From assembly GCA_011065065.1 (NCBI GenBank), contig JAAKFL010000083.1:1-8031 (forward strand): 8,031 bases of DNA, read 5' to 3'. The notes below the pieces were generated by a model. That model saw only the letters and a program-made list of their open reading frames with translations, did not search any database and was not told where the DNA came from. This document shows, in pieces, positions 1 to 6,462 of this stretch. The translations under genes and the position numbers were made by a program. This DNA comes from Chlamydiota bacterium (lineage in GTDB: Bacteria; Chlamydiota; Chlamydiia; Chlamydiales; SLFE01). Position 1 is the first letter of the stretch, and each line of letters begins with the position of its first letter.

Positions 1-166
1 GCATCATGTCAATGGGAGCGGCTTGAATATTCAAACTATCGAGGAATTTATGAACGAATACGAACAGCCCTATGGTGAAGACAATCCCGAAAAACTGTTG
101 CAGTATGTCGATCGAAGGAACTGTCTGGTTCAATGCCGTCTGAAGACTTGAGAGTTTTTCAGCCAC
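1..166 (-). CDS. Possible 5' part of a divergent membrane protein gene (alternative to the + strand reading 2-151)
   Basis: A minus-strand frame is open from a stop at 170-172 to the left edge. The first usable start is GTG at 164-166; TTG at 131-133 is another option. The reading gives about 55 residues: a polar N-terminal stretch (VAEKLSSLQTALNQ), then a hydrophobic run with the core FFGIVFTIGLFVFV that could be a membrane segment, then a mixed stretch at the edge. No clear Shine-Dalgarno sequence precedes the GTG. The frame sits in the same codon register as the + strand frame 2-151, so acidic and polar codons on one strand become hydrophobic ones on the other, and the apparent membrane segment may be only a mirror effect. 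I do not recognise the protein. If real, it would be transcribed away from mutS and its start would lie inside the proposed mutS promoter region. Confidence 0.33.
   Translation of the reverse strand, partial: MAEKLSSLQTALNQTVPSIDILQQFFGIVFTIGLFVFVHKFLDSLNIQAAPIDMM
2..151 (+). CDS. Possible 3' end of an upstream gene (alternative to the - strand reading 1-166)
   Basis: This frame is open from the left edge to TGA at 149-151 and gives 49 residues, mostly hydrophilic, with an acidic middle (IEEFMNEYEQ, then GEDNPEKLL) and a basic tail containing two cysteines (NCLVQCRLKT). An internal ATG at 50 follows a GAGGA at 41-45, so a short ORF of 33 residues is also possible. If real, the gene would end 56 bases before mutS and run in the same direction. 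I do not recognise the family. Codon-position GC (about 55, 27 and 49 percent at positions 1, 2 and 3 by hand count) fits coding on this strand slightly better, but not enough to exclude the complementary reading. Confidence 0.33.
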   Translation, partial: HHVNGSGLNIQTIEEFMNEYEQPYGEDNPEKLLQYVDRRNCLVQCRLKT

Positions 167-176
167 CTGTTATCAT
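148..176 (+). promoter_or_regulatory. Candidate sigma70/sigma66-type promoter for mutS
   Basis: TTGAGA at 148-153 (5 of 6 matches to TTGACA) is followed after exactly 17 bases by TATCAT at 171-176 (5 of 6 matches to TATAAT). Transcription would start near 183, giving a leader of about 25 bases before the mutS ATG at 208. No other part of the upstream region has such a pair at correct spacing. This is a pattern match only; it would make mutS the first gene of the four-gene unit ending with priA. Confidence 0.45.
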
Positions 177-196
177 AAATCACAACCCGGGGGAAA

Positions 197-202
197 AAGG
201 AG
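197..202 (+). promoter_or_regulatory. Shine-Dalgarno sequence deciding the mutS start
   Basis: AAGGAG lies 5 bases before ATG 208. It argues for a start at 208 rather than at the in-frame ATG 133, which has no such sequence, would lie upstream of the proposed transcription start, and would add 25 residues that do not belong to the MutS family. Confidence 0.8.
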
Positions 203-207
203 CGCAT

Positions 208-2721
208 ATGACAACAGCAACTGCACCAACTCCCATGATGGCTCAATGGCTTGCCTGTAAGGAGAATTCGAAAGATGCTATTCTCCTTTTTCAAATGGGA
301 GATTTCTACGAGGCTTTCTATGATGACGCCATCGTTCTCTCGAAAGTTCTCGACTTGACGCTCACCAAACGTCAAGAAATTCCTATGGCCGGAGTCCCCC
401 TACACACTTGCGAAGGCTATGTCGATCGCCTCGTCAGCAAGGGGTATCGCGTGGCCATCGCAGAGCAAACAGAAGATCCATCGACGACGAAAGGGCTCGT
501 CAATCGCGAGGTCATCCGTGTGATCACTCCTGGCACGGTCATGAATTCGTCTCTCATTGCCGATAATGCCAACAATTTTTTCGCTTCGTTGACTCAAGTG
601 GGCTCTATACTAGGCCTTTCTTTTGTAGATCTCTCTACTGGAGAATTCCGCGTCAGTGAATTTGAATCGGAAAGTGATCTCCTGAATGAAATCTACCGGC
701 TTCACCCTGCTGAATTTCTCACGTCACAAAAGTTCCGAGATAAACATCCGATTTTAATCGATGAATTGAAGCAAACCTATAAATTTTTATTAACTGTTCA
801 AGAGGATTGGAAATTCGAACACCAGCTCTGTTGCGGACAACTGACCTCCCACTTCCAAGTACTCAGTCTCGACGGCTTTGGGCTCAATGGAAAAGTAGCG
901 GGGATTAATGCGGCGGGAGCTCTCTTAACATACCTCAAAGACATCCTACTTCACAACACCGATCATATTCTGGAGCTCACGCCCTATTCGACGTCCCAGT
1001 ACATGGTGTTGGATTTTATGACGCAGCGCAACCTGGAGCTTACACATGCGCTCCATCAGGGGTGCACTTTATTAGACGTTTTGGATCAAACAGTGACGCC
1101 GATGGGAGGACGCATGATCCGTCATTGGATCAAGCAGCCACTTCTTTCTATTCCCGAAGTTGAGTCGAGGCAGGATGCGATCGAAGAGTTGATGCACTAT
1201 TCAGCCATTGTGAAAACTTTGCAAGAAAAGCTTCAGAATGTTCGGGATATTGAGAGACTAATCTCCAAAATTAGTGGCAATTACGCCTCTCCAAAAGACC
1301 TTGTCGCCCTCCGTCGCTCGTTTGAAGCCATTCCGGAGATCAAGCAAGAGCTTAACGCTCTGACATCGCCACTAATCCAAGAGATCGAAAAGAACCTTAA
1401 TGCGCTTCCTGATATGACCGGATTGATCGCACGAGCAATTGTGGATGAGCCACCACTCCGCGTCAGCGATGGAAACATCATTCGAGAAGGGTATCATCAA
1501 GAACTGGATGAGCTAAGACGAATTTGCAAGGACAACAAAGACTGGATTGCCTGCTACCAGACTCACCTTCGGGAACAACTCAACATCAAAACACTGAAAA
1601 TAGGTTTCAACCGGATGTTTGGTTATTACATTGAGGTCAGTAAGGGGCAAACAGACAAAATGCCCAGCACCTTTATCCGCCGTCAAACTTTGGTGAACTC
1701 TGAAAGATACATCAGTCCAGAACTCAAGAGCTATGAGACCAAAGTGCTGACTGCTGAAGACAAAATTGGAGGTATCGAGACGGAACTTTTTACAACTGTG
1801 AAATCAGAAGTCTCTCGATACACGAATCAAGTGACAAAAGTTGCTCGTCATCTCGCCCAACTTGATTGCCTGCGCAGTCTGGCTGAGGTCGCTCAAATGC
1901 GCGGTTACTGCAGACCTCAGGTCCATTCTGGAACCAACATCACCATCACGGATGGAAGACATCCTGTGATCGAGCTGTCGACGACAGGGAGCTCTTTTAT
2001 CCCCAACGACACTCACCTCAATGAAGACTCGGATCGCCTTTTCCTGATCACAGGACCCAATATGTCAGGCAAATCGACTTACATTCGCCAAGTGGCGTTG
2101 ATTACCATTATGGCGCAAATGGGATCATATGTTCCCGCAAAAGAAGCCTCAATTGGAATCGTGGACAAAGTCTTTACAAGAATTGGAGCCAGCGATGACC
2201 TTTCACGCGGTCAGTCGACGTTTATGGTTGAAATGACAGAAACGGCCAATATCTTGCACAATGCGACCGAGCGTTCGTTGGTGATTTTGGATGAGATTGG
2301 GAGAGGAACCAGCACCTACGACGGGATTTCAATTGCCTGGGCGGTGGCCGAATATCTGTTAACAGCAGAGGGGAAAAAAGCCAAAACGTTATTCGCGACT
2401 CACTATTGGGAGCTCACAAAATTAGAAGAGAAGGTTCCTGGTGCTGTGAACTATAATGTGGCCGTTCAGGAATGCGATGATCAGGTGGTCTTTTTGCATA
2501 AGATTGTGAAAGGGAGCACTGACAAAAGCTATGGAATCCATGTGGCTCGGCTTGCGGGGATGCCCTCTTGGGTTTTAGAGCGATCGAGTGAAATATTGGA
2601 TCACTTAGAAGAGAATGCCAATCGAAAAAGTGCCTTTGAACCTCAAAAGGCCAAAAAGGCCCCAGCGAAGAGCCGTTCTCGAGAAAGCGATTATCAGCTA
2701 CTATTGTTTGATAAAAAATAA
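208..2721 (+). CDS. mutS: DNA mismatch repair protein MutS
   Basis: MutS recognises base mismatches and small loops after replication and, in its ATP-bound state, recruits MutL. The 837-residue product is close to the usual ~850. The mismatch-binding Phe-x-Glu motif is F33-Y34-E35 within GDFYEAFYDD. The core carries the family segment FNRMFGYYIEV (467-477). The ABC-type ATPase is complete: Walker A GPNMSGKST (616-624), signature region ASDDLSRGQSTF (661-672), Walker B with D695-E696 followed by IGRGTSTYDG, and H732 in the switch segment FATHYWE. After a basic, Ala/Lys-rich linker the protein ends in QLLLF (830-834), a good match to the beta-clamp-binding pentapeptide (QL[SD]LF consensus), followed by only three residues. 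A long E. coli-type C-terminal tetramerisation region is not evident. Phrases such as SLDGFGL, FIPNDT and ETANILHNAT resemble chlamydial MutS from memory. The next gene starts 39 bases downstream with no terminator visible. Confidence 0.98.
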   Translation: MTTATAPTPMMAQWLACKENSKDAILLFQMGDFYEAFYDDAIVLSKVLDLTLTKRQEIPMAGVPLHTCEGYVDRLVSKGYRVAIAEQTEDPSTTKGLVNREVIRVITPGTVMNSSLIADNANNFFASLTQVGSILGLSFVDLSTGEFRVSEFESESDLLNEIYRLHPAEFLTSQKFRDKHPILIDELKQTYKFLLTVQEDWKFEHQLCCGQLTSHFQVLSLDGFGLNGKVAGINAAGALLTYLKDILLHNTDHILELTPYSTSQYMVLDFMTQRNLELTHALHQGCTLLDVLDQTVTPMGGRMIRHWIKQPLLSIPEVESRQDAIEELMHYSAIVKTLQEKLQNVRDIERLISKISGNYASPKDLVALRRSFEAIPEIKQELNALTSPLIQEIEKNLNALPDMTGLIARAIVDEPPLRVSDGNIIREGYHQELDELRRICKDNKDWIACYQTHLREQLNIKTLKIGFNRMFGYYIEVSKGQTDKMPSTFIRRQTLVNSERYISPELKSYETKVLTAEDKIGGIETELFTTVKSEVSRYTNQVTKVARHLAQLDCLRSLAEVAQMRGYCRPQVHSGTNITITDGRHPVIELSTTGSSFIPNDTHLNEDSDRLFLITGPNMSGKSTYIRQVALITIMAQMGSYVPAKEASIGIVDKVFTRIGASDDLSRGQSTFMVEMTETANILHNATERSLVILDEIGRGTSTYDGISIAWAVAEYLLTAEGKKAKTLFATHYWELTKLEEKVPGAVNYNVAVQECDDQVVFLHKIVKGSTDKSYGIHVARLAGMPSWVLERSSEILDHLEENANRKSAFEPQKAKKAPAKSRSRESDYQLLLFDKK

Positions 2722-2747
2722 TAATTTGATAGACTGCGGATGAAAAA

Positions 2748-2753
2748 AAGGGA
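2748..2753 (+). promoter_or_regulatory. Shine-Dalgarno sequence deciding the start of the 2761 gene
   Basis: AAGGGA stands 7 bases before ATG 2761. The in-frame ATG at 2740 has only a weak GCGG directly in front of it, and the purine run lies inside the reading frame it would open. The start at 2761 is therefore preferred, making the protein seven residues shorter. Confidence 0.6.
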
Positions 2754-2760
2754 TCATCTT

Positions 2761-3492
2761 ATGCCTATCCGTCCGCATAGAAATTATCTAAATGACGAAT
2801 CGATATTAATGCAACTCATTCTTAATGAATACATTAAATCTTGCCGTGTGATGAAACCAACGTTACGGCTTCTGAAAAAGGAGCTGCATAAAGGCAAGTG
2901 GACCCGCAAAGACTTGAAATATATCTTTGAAGAAATCGAATCTTCCATCATTGCCGTCGGGGGCCACTGCAAAAAACCGATGTTTTCGACTCCATGGAGC
3001 CATCATTTGGGTCATCTGGAAAAGCTTGAAGATTTCAGCTACCTTCTTGTGATGAATACTGAAAGCAACAACCCCACATTTTACGCCCTCCATCAAGACA
3101 TTCAAACTGCCCGCGAGAGTGTGAAGCAGTTTCTCCGCCTTTTGCAATTATGGAGTTGTCAATCGTCTCTCTTTTACGAGACGATTGATCCCAAACAGGT
3201 GCATGCCAGCTTAGAAGATCTGTACGAGCACATCAAAGGAATCGCGTTTTCCCTTTCTGTTGCCCTCGAATTTTCCGTCAAAAATGAAAATGTTGCCCTC
3301 TACTTCTTGCGTCACCACAAAGAAATCTCCACACAACTCGGCCGAAGATTTACTCGGGAAACCCTGCAGAAGCTATTTCCGAAAGGTGCCGCCAAAGCGC
3401 AAATTGAACTGAAACGAAAATTGAAGAAACGTGGATTCGACAATCTCATTGACGAACTGCCACAGCTCTTTAAAGAGGTAAAAATATCATGA
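2761..3492 (+). CDS. Unrecognised, mostly helical conserved-type protein between mutS and priA
   Basis: The product has 243 residues from ATG 2761 (250 from ATG 2740). I do not recognise a family. It shows no signal peptide and no membrane segment, and looks like a cytosolic, mainly alpha-helical protein: a helical N-terminal third (LNDESILMQLILNEYIKSC), a middle with the less regular segment CKKPMFSTPWSHHLGHLEKL, then helices around residues 115-185. The C-terminal third is strongly basic and amphipathic (AQIELKRKLKKRGFDNLIDE), which could contact nucleic acid or a partner protein. Its stop overlaps the next gene's start as ATGA, so the two are probably translationally coupled. Sitting between mutS and priA, it may have a role in replication or repair, but that is only context. 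Published Chlamydia genomes have a hypothetical gene beside priA (CT779, as I recall); whether this gene or the next one matches it is unverified. Confidence 0.85.
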   Translation: MPIRPHRNYLNDESILMQLILNEYIKSCRVMKPTLRLLKKELHKGKWTRKDLKYIFEEIESSIIAVGGHCKKPMFSTPWSHHLGHLEKLEDFSYLLVMNTESNNPTFYALHQDIQTARESVKQFLRLLQLWSCQSSLFYETIDPKQVHASLEDLYEHIKGIAFSLSVALEFSVKNENVALYFLRHHKEISTQLGRRFTRETLQKLFPKGAAKAQIELKRKLKKRGFDNLIDELPQLFKEVKIS

Positions 3493-4160
3493 GTCTTGCA
3501 GAGCTGGTTTCCCTCACTAAAGAATATCTCAATGATGAGTTCAGCGCTCACGACTGGATCGCAACAGATCGAGAAACCCACCAGTTCTTTAGAGCCCTGG
3601 CCATCCAATCTAAACCGCGCATCCAAGCTCCCCCTCAAGTTGAAGCTCCGAAAAAGACAGGTGTCATCAAAAGCCTTTTGAAAACACCCCCGAAAAAGCC
3701 GGTGATTGAGAAGAAACAAGAGGCTCCAGTCAAAGTGAAGCCTCCGCAAACACCAAAGCCGGTTTCAGTGAAAGAGTTTTCCAAAGAAAAACCCAAAGAC
3801 TTAGGACCTCAGATCAAATTAATCCAAGAAGTCTGTCCTTCTGTAAAAATTGTCGAGGAAATCCCCAAGCCAGCGGGACCCAAAAAGGTGCTGATTTTCA
3901 CGGAAAATGAAACGACCTTTTGGGGGAAAGTTGCCAAAGCGTTATCAGATCGAGGAATCATTGTGGAAATTCTAAAATTCGATGAAAACGCAGACCAGAT
4001 TTCCGATCAAAATTTGATTTTGGTGCCACGTTCTCTAAAGCCCCACTTTGAGAGCCAAAAGATTCCCCTCGTAGCCACAGAAGAGGTCGCGCTTTACGAA
4101 AAAGACACTTACCTCAAAAGGGTCTTGTGGCAAACCCTCTGCACTGAGCTTAGGATATGA
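3489..4160 (+). CDS. Lys/Pro-rich linker protein with a C-terminal alpha/beta domain resembling DNA polymerase III psi (HolD)
   Basis: The 223-residue product has three parts: a short helical N-terminal region (1-40), a Lys/Pro-rich low-complexity linker (about 41-108, with repeated PKK, KPP and PKP groups), and a C-terminal domain (129-223). The last begins with strand KKVLIFT (132-138), then a helix (FWGKVAKAL), strand VEILKF, strand NLILVP, strand IPLVA (192-196) and a final helix containing LWQTLC (213-218). This order, and the ending LWQ-x-x-C-T, resemble E. coli psi (HolD), which ends in ALWQQICTYE as I recall. Psi joins the clamp loader to chi and so to SSB. The match is weak and made by eye, so no gene symbol is given. 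The gene overlaps both its upstream neighbour and priA by ATGA, which implies coupled translation and fits a replication role. No membrane segment is seen. The alternative is an unrelated small alpha/beta domain. Confidence 0.85.
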   Translation: MSLAELVSLTKEYLNDEFSAHDWIATDRETHQFFRALAIQSKPRIQAPPQVEAPKKTGVIKSLLKTPPKKPVIEKKQEAPVKVKPPQTPKPVSVKEFSKEKPKDLGPQIKLIQEVCPSVKIVEEIPKPAGPKKVLIFTENETTFWGKVAKALSDRGIIVEILKFDENADQISDQNLILVPRSLKPHFESQKIPLVATEEVALYEKDTYLKRVLWQTLCTELRI

Positions 4161-6394
4161 GCCTCGTCAAAACCTATCATAAATATGTCTCTGTTGTCTT
4201 GGAAATTTCCTTAAATAAGGCGTTAGCATACGGAGTCCCTGACGAATTGATTTCTCAAATTCAAAAAGGGATGAAGGTTTCGGTTCCGGTGCGAGGACGT
4301 CTTCAAACGGGATACATCATTGATATTATGGAGGAACCGGGTTTCGAAAAGGTCCTTCCTATCACCAAAGTCCATGAACAAGTGGTTATTGAAAAGGACT
4401 TGTTTGAACTGGGACTATGGATGGCGAAGTATTACGGAGCCCCCTTAAGAAATATTTTCAAAGTGATGCTACCCTCCAGTGTTCGCAAAGAGGCAAAACA
4501 TAAAGAACAGCTATATGTCATGCGCGGTCAAACTCGCGAACAATTAAGAGAACTCTGTATCGAGCTCAGAAAAAAAAGTCCTGGTCAAGCGCAGATTCTC
4601 GATGGAATGCTCAATGTCAAAAAAGGGATTTTGTTAACGGAGCTATTGGAGTTAACCAATGGAACCCGAAGCCAAGTCAAGTCATTGGTGAAAAAAGGAG
4701 CTCTTGTGATGGACATTGTCCGCGTTGATCGATCTCCCTTGGTCAACGAGGATTATTTTCGCACAAGCCCTAAGGAATTGAATCATGAACAACAGCATGC
4801 TCACGATAAAATTCTCACATCACTTCTCCAAAATCGATTTCAAACACATCTGATCTTTGGAATTACCGGGAGTGGAAAGACTGAAATCTATCTGCAAGCT
4901 ATCGACGTTGCTTTAAAACGAGGACAAGGATCCATTATGATGGTTCCTGAGATTTCCCTCACAACTCAAATGATTGAAAGATTCCGCAGCCGCTTTGAGG
5001 GATCCATCGCCATCCTCCATTACCGACTCAGCCAAGGTGAGCGTTTTGATGAGTGGAAACGGGTGCAATCAGGGGAAGCAAAAATTGTCATTGGTCCCCG
5101 TTCTGCGATCTTTAGTCCGGTCCAAAACCTCGGATTAATCATCGTAGATGAAGAACATGAGCAGACTTACAAGCAAACTGAGGAATCCCCATATTACAAT
5201 GCTCGTGATGTCGCTGTGATGCGGGGTAAATTTACTGACAGCACTGTGATCCTTGGATCAGCGACTCCGAGCCTTGAAAGCTATTACAATGCTGAAGAAG
5301 GAAAATATCTTCTTAGCTCACTCAACAATCGTGCTGACACTGCCCAATTGCCCGAAGTCAAAATCATTGACATGAAGCATGAATATGAAAAAGCGAAAGG
5401 CTACACTATCTTTTCTGATGCCCTTTTATCCGGGATTAAATCTCGTTGGGAAAAAGGAGAACAATCTCTGCTTTTCTTAAATCGTCGAGGGTTTCACACC
5501 TCGATGATCTGTCAGAAATGCCGCGAACCACTCCATTGCCATCATTGCGATGTGGCTTTGACGTTCCACAAAGGCACTCATCTCCTGAAATGTCATCTGT
5601 GTGGTTATGAGCTCTATCCTCCGAAACATTGCCCTCAGTGTGGTGATGAAAGTGTCCTGAAGTTTAAAGGTGTCGGGACCGAGCAAGTTCAAAAAGCGCT
5701 TCATGCCATATTTCCCGATATACGAACAGTCAGAGTCGATGCCGACACCACAAAACACAAGGGTAGCCACCAAAAACTGTTGCGTGAATTCAGCTCGGGA
5801 AAGGCCGATGTGTTGATCGGAACCCAGATGATCGCCAAAGGGCTCCATTTTCCCCAAGTCACACTCGTGGGAGTCCTCAATTCGGACGGTGCCCTCAATA
5901 TCCCAGATTTTCGAGCCGCAGAAAGTGTATTTCAAATTATCACTCAAGTTGCTGGACGTTCGGGAAGAGGCGTCAGTAAAGGAGAAGTGATCCTTCAATC
6001 GGCCATGCCTGAAAATGCCACCATACAATTAGCCGCTACGCAAAATTATCTCGATTTCTATCGTGAAGAACTGGCCGTACGTGAAATCTTTCAATATCCT
6101 CCGTTCACGCACATCGCCAAAATGACATTTTCAGGGACAGATTGTCAAAAAGTGCTACGAATTGCAGAAGCCTTTCGTCATGAACTGATTAAGAATCTCC
6201 CATCCAATTTTGAAATTTTACCTGTCGTTCCATCTGGTTATGCTAAAGTCAAAGATCGCTATCGTTATCAATTTATTATCAAAGGAAATAATATTTACTA
6301 TCTCACTGAAAAGTATCATCTTATTTCTCATAATTTTTCAAAATCTGGAATTCGTTTCAATTTGGATATCGATACCAGTTCCACTTATTTTTAA
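4157..6394 (+). CDS. priA: Primosomal protein N' (PriA), replication restart helicase
   Basis: PriA binds abandoned or repaired replication forks, unwinds with 3'-5' polarity and starts reloading of the replicative helicase. The product has 745 residues against 732 in E. coli. The N-terminal DNA-binding region is typical (VVLEISLNKALAYGVPDEL). The helicase core has Walker A GITGSGKT (235-242, K241), the DEEH box (331-334) and GSATPS. The zinc-binding insert has all eight cysteines (452, 455, 461, 464, 479, 482, 492, 495). The second helicase half shows GTQMIAKGLHFP and QVAGRSGRG, and the end has the family's RYRYQFIIKG and a DID near the C-terminus. The start overlaps the upstream stop as ATGA; TAGGA sits too close to be a normal Shine-Dalgarno, so coupled translation is likely. 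The last ~150 bases are about 25 percent G+C by hand count, far below the rest, yet the protein stays intact. Confidence 0.98.
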   Translation: MSLVKTYHKYVSVVLEISLNKALAYGVPDELISQIQKGMKVSVPVRGRLQTGYIIDIMEEPGFEKVLPITKVHEQVVIEKDLFELGLWMAKYYGAPLRNIFKVMLPSSVRKEAKHKEQLYVMRGQTREQLRELCIELRKKSPGQAQILDGMLNVKKGILLTELLELTNGTRSQVKSLVKKGALVMDIVRVDRSPLVNEDYFRTSPKELNHEQQHAHDKILTSLLQNRFQTHLIFGITGSGKTEIYLQAIDVALKRGQGSIMMVPEISLTTQMIERFRSRFEGSIAILHYRLSQGERFDEWKRVQSGEAKIVIGPRSAIFSPVQNLGLIIVDEEHEQTYKQTEESPYYNARDVAVMRGKFTDSTVILGSATPSLESYYNAEEGKYLLSSLNNRADTAQLPEVKIIDMKHEYEKAKGYTIFSDALLSGIKSRWEKGEQSLLFLNRRGFHTSMICQKCREPLHCHHCDVALTFHKGTHLLKCHLCGYELYPPKHCPQCGDESVLKFKGVGTEQVQKALHAIFPDIRTVRVDADTTKHKGSHQKLLREFSSGKADVLIGTQMIAKGLHFPQVTLVGVLNSDGALNIPDFRAAESVFQIITQVAGRSGRGVSKGEVILQSAMPENATIQLAATQNYLDFYREELAVREIFQYPPFTHIAKMTFSGTDCQKVLRIAEAFRHELIKNLPSNFEILPVVPSGYAKVKDRYRYQFIIKGNNIYYLTEKYHLISHNFSKSGIRFNLDIDTSSTYF

Positions 6395-6462
6395 TATCTT
6401 TTTTTATATGTTTAAAAACTTTATAAACTGATTGAAATAAGTTCATAACGAATGGAGGAAAT
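6395..6462 (+). promoter_or_regulatory. AT-rich gap between priA and the phosphatase gene; weak promoter candidate and strong ribosome site
   Basis: This 68-base gap is very A+T-rich. TATAAA at 6422-6427 is a possible -10 box (5 of 6), but no -35 box stands at the right distance, only a T-run around 6399-6407. GGAGGA at 6454-6459 is a near-perfect Shine-Dalgarno, although it is only about 4 bases from ATG 6463. No convincing terminator follows priA. The gap probably gives the phosphatase gene its own transcription start, and its strong ribosome site fixes the start codon. Confidence 0.35.

Noticed and set aside
2..40. NGSGL in the + strand edge reading as a piece of seryl-tRNA synthetase
   Set aside because: The residues after it do not continue like the synthetase, and five residues are too few to support a family.
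133..207. Longer mutS start at ATG 133
   Set aside because: The extra 25 residues do not look like MutS, there is no ribosome site before 133, and AAGGAG sits correctly before ATG 208.
3160..3174. QSSLF (residues 134-138 of the 2761 gene) as a clamp-binding motif
   Set aside because: It lies in the middle of a predicted helical region, not at an end or loop, and is a short match likely to occur by chance.
3312..3749. Minus-strand ORF of 145 residues
   Set aside because: It is antisense to two well-formed, overlapping + strand genes and shows no recognisable motif.
5477..6028. Minus-strand ORF of 183 residues
   Set aside because: It is antisense to the zinc-binding and second helicase parts of PriA, which are certain.
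6410..6428. Inverted repeat GTTTA...TAAAC after priA as a terminator
   Set aside because: The arms are only 5 AT-rich base pairs around a 9-base loop with no T-run after them, so it is not a credible terminator.
6210..6431. A 73-residue hydrophobic ORF across the end of priA and the gap
   Set aside because: It lies mostly in another frame of the intact, conserved PriA C-terminus; its membrane-like look comes from the AT-rich (Ile, Phe, Leu) composition.
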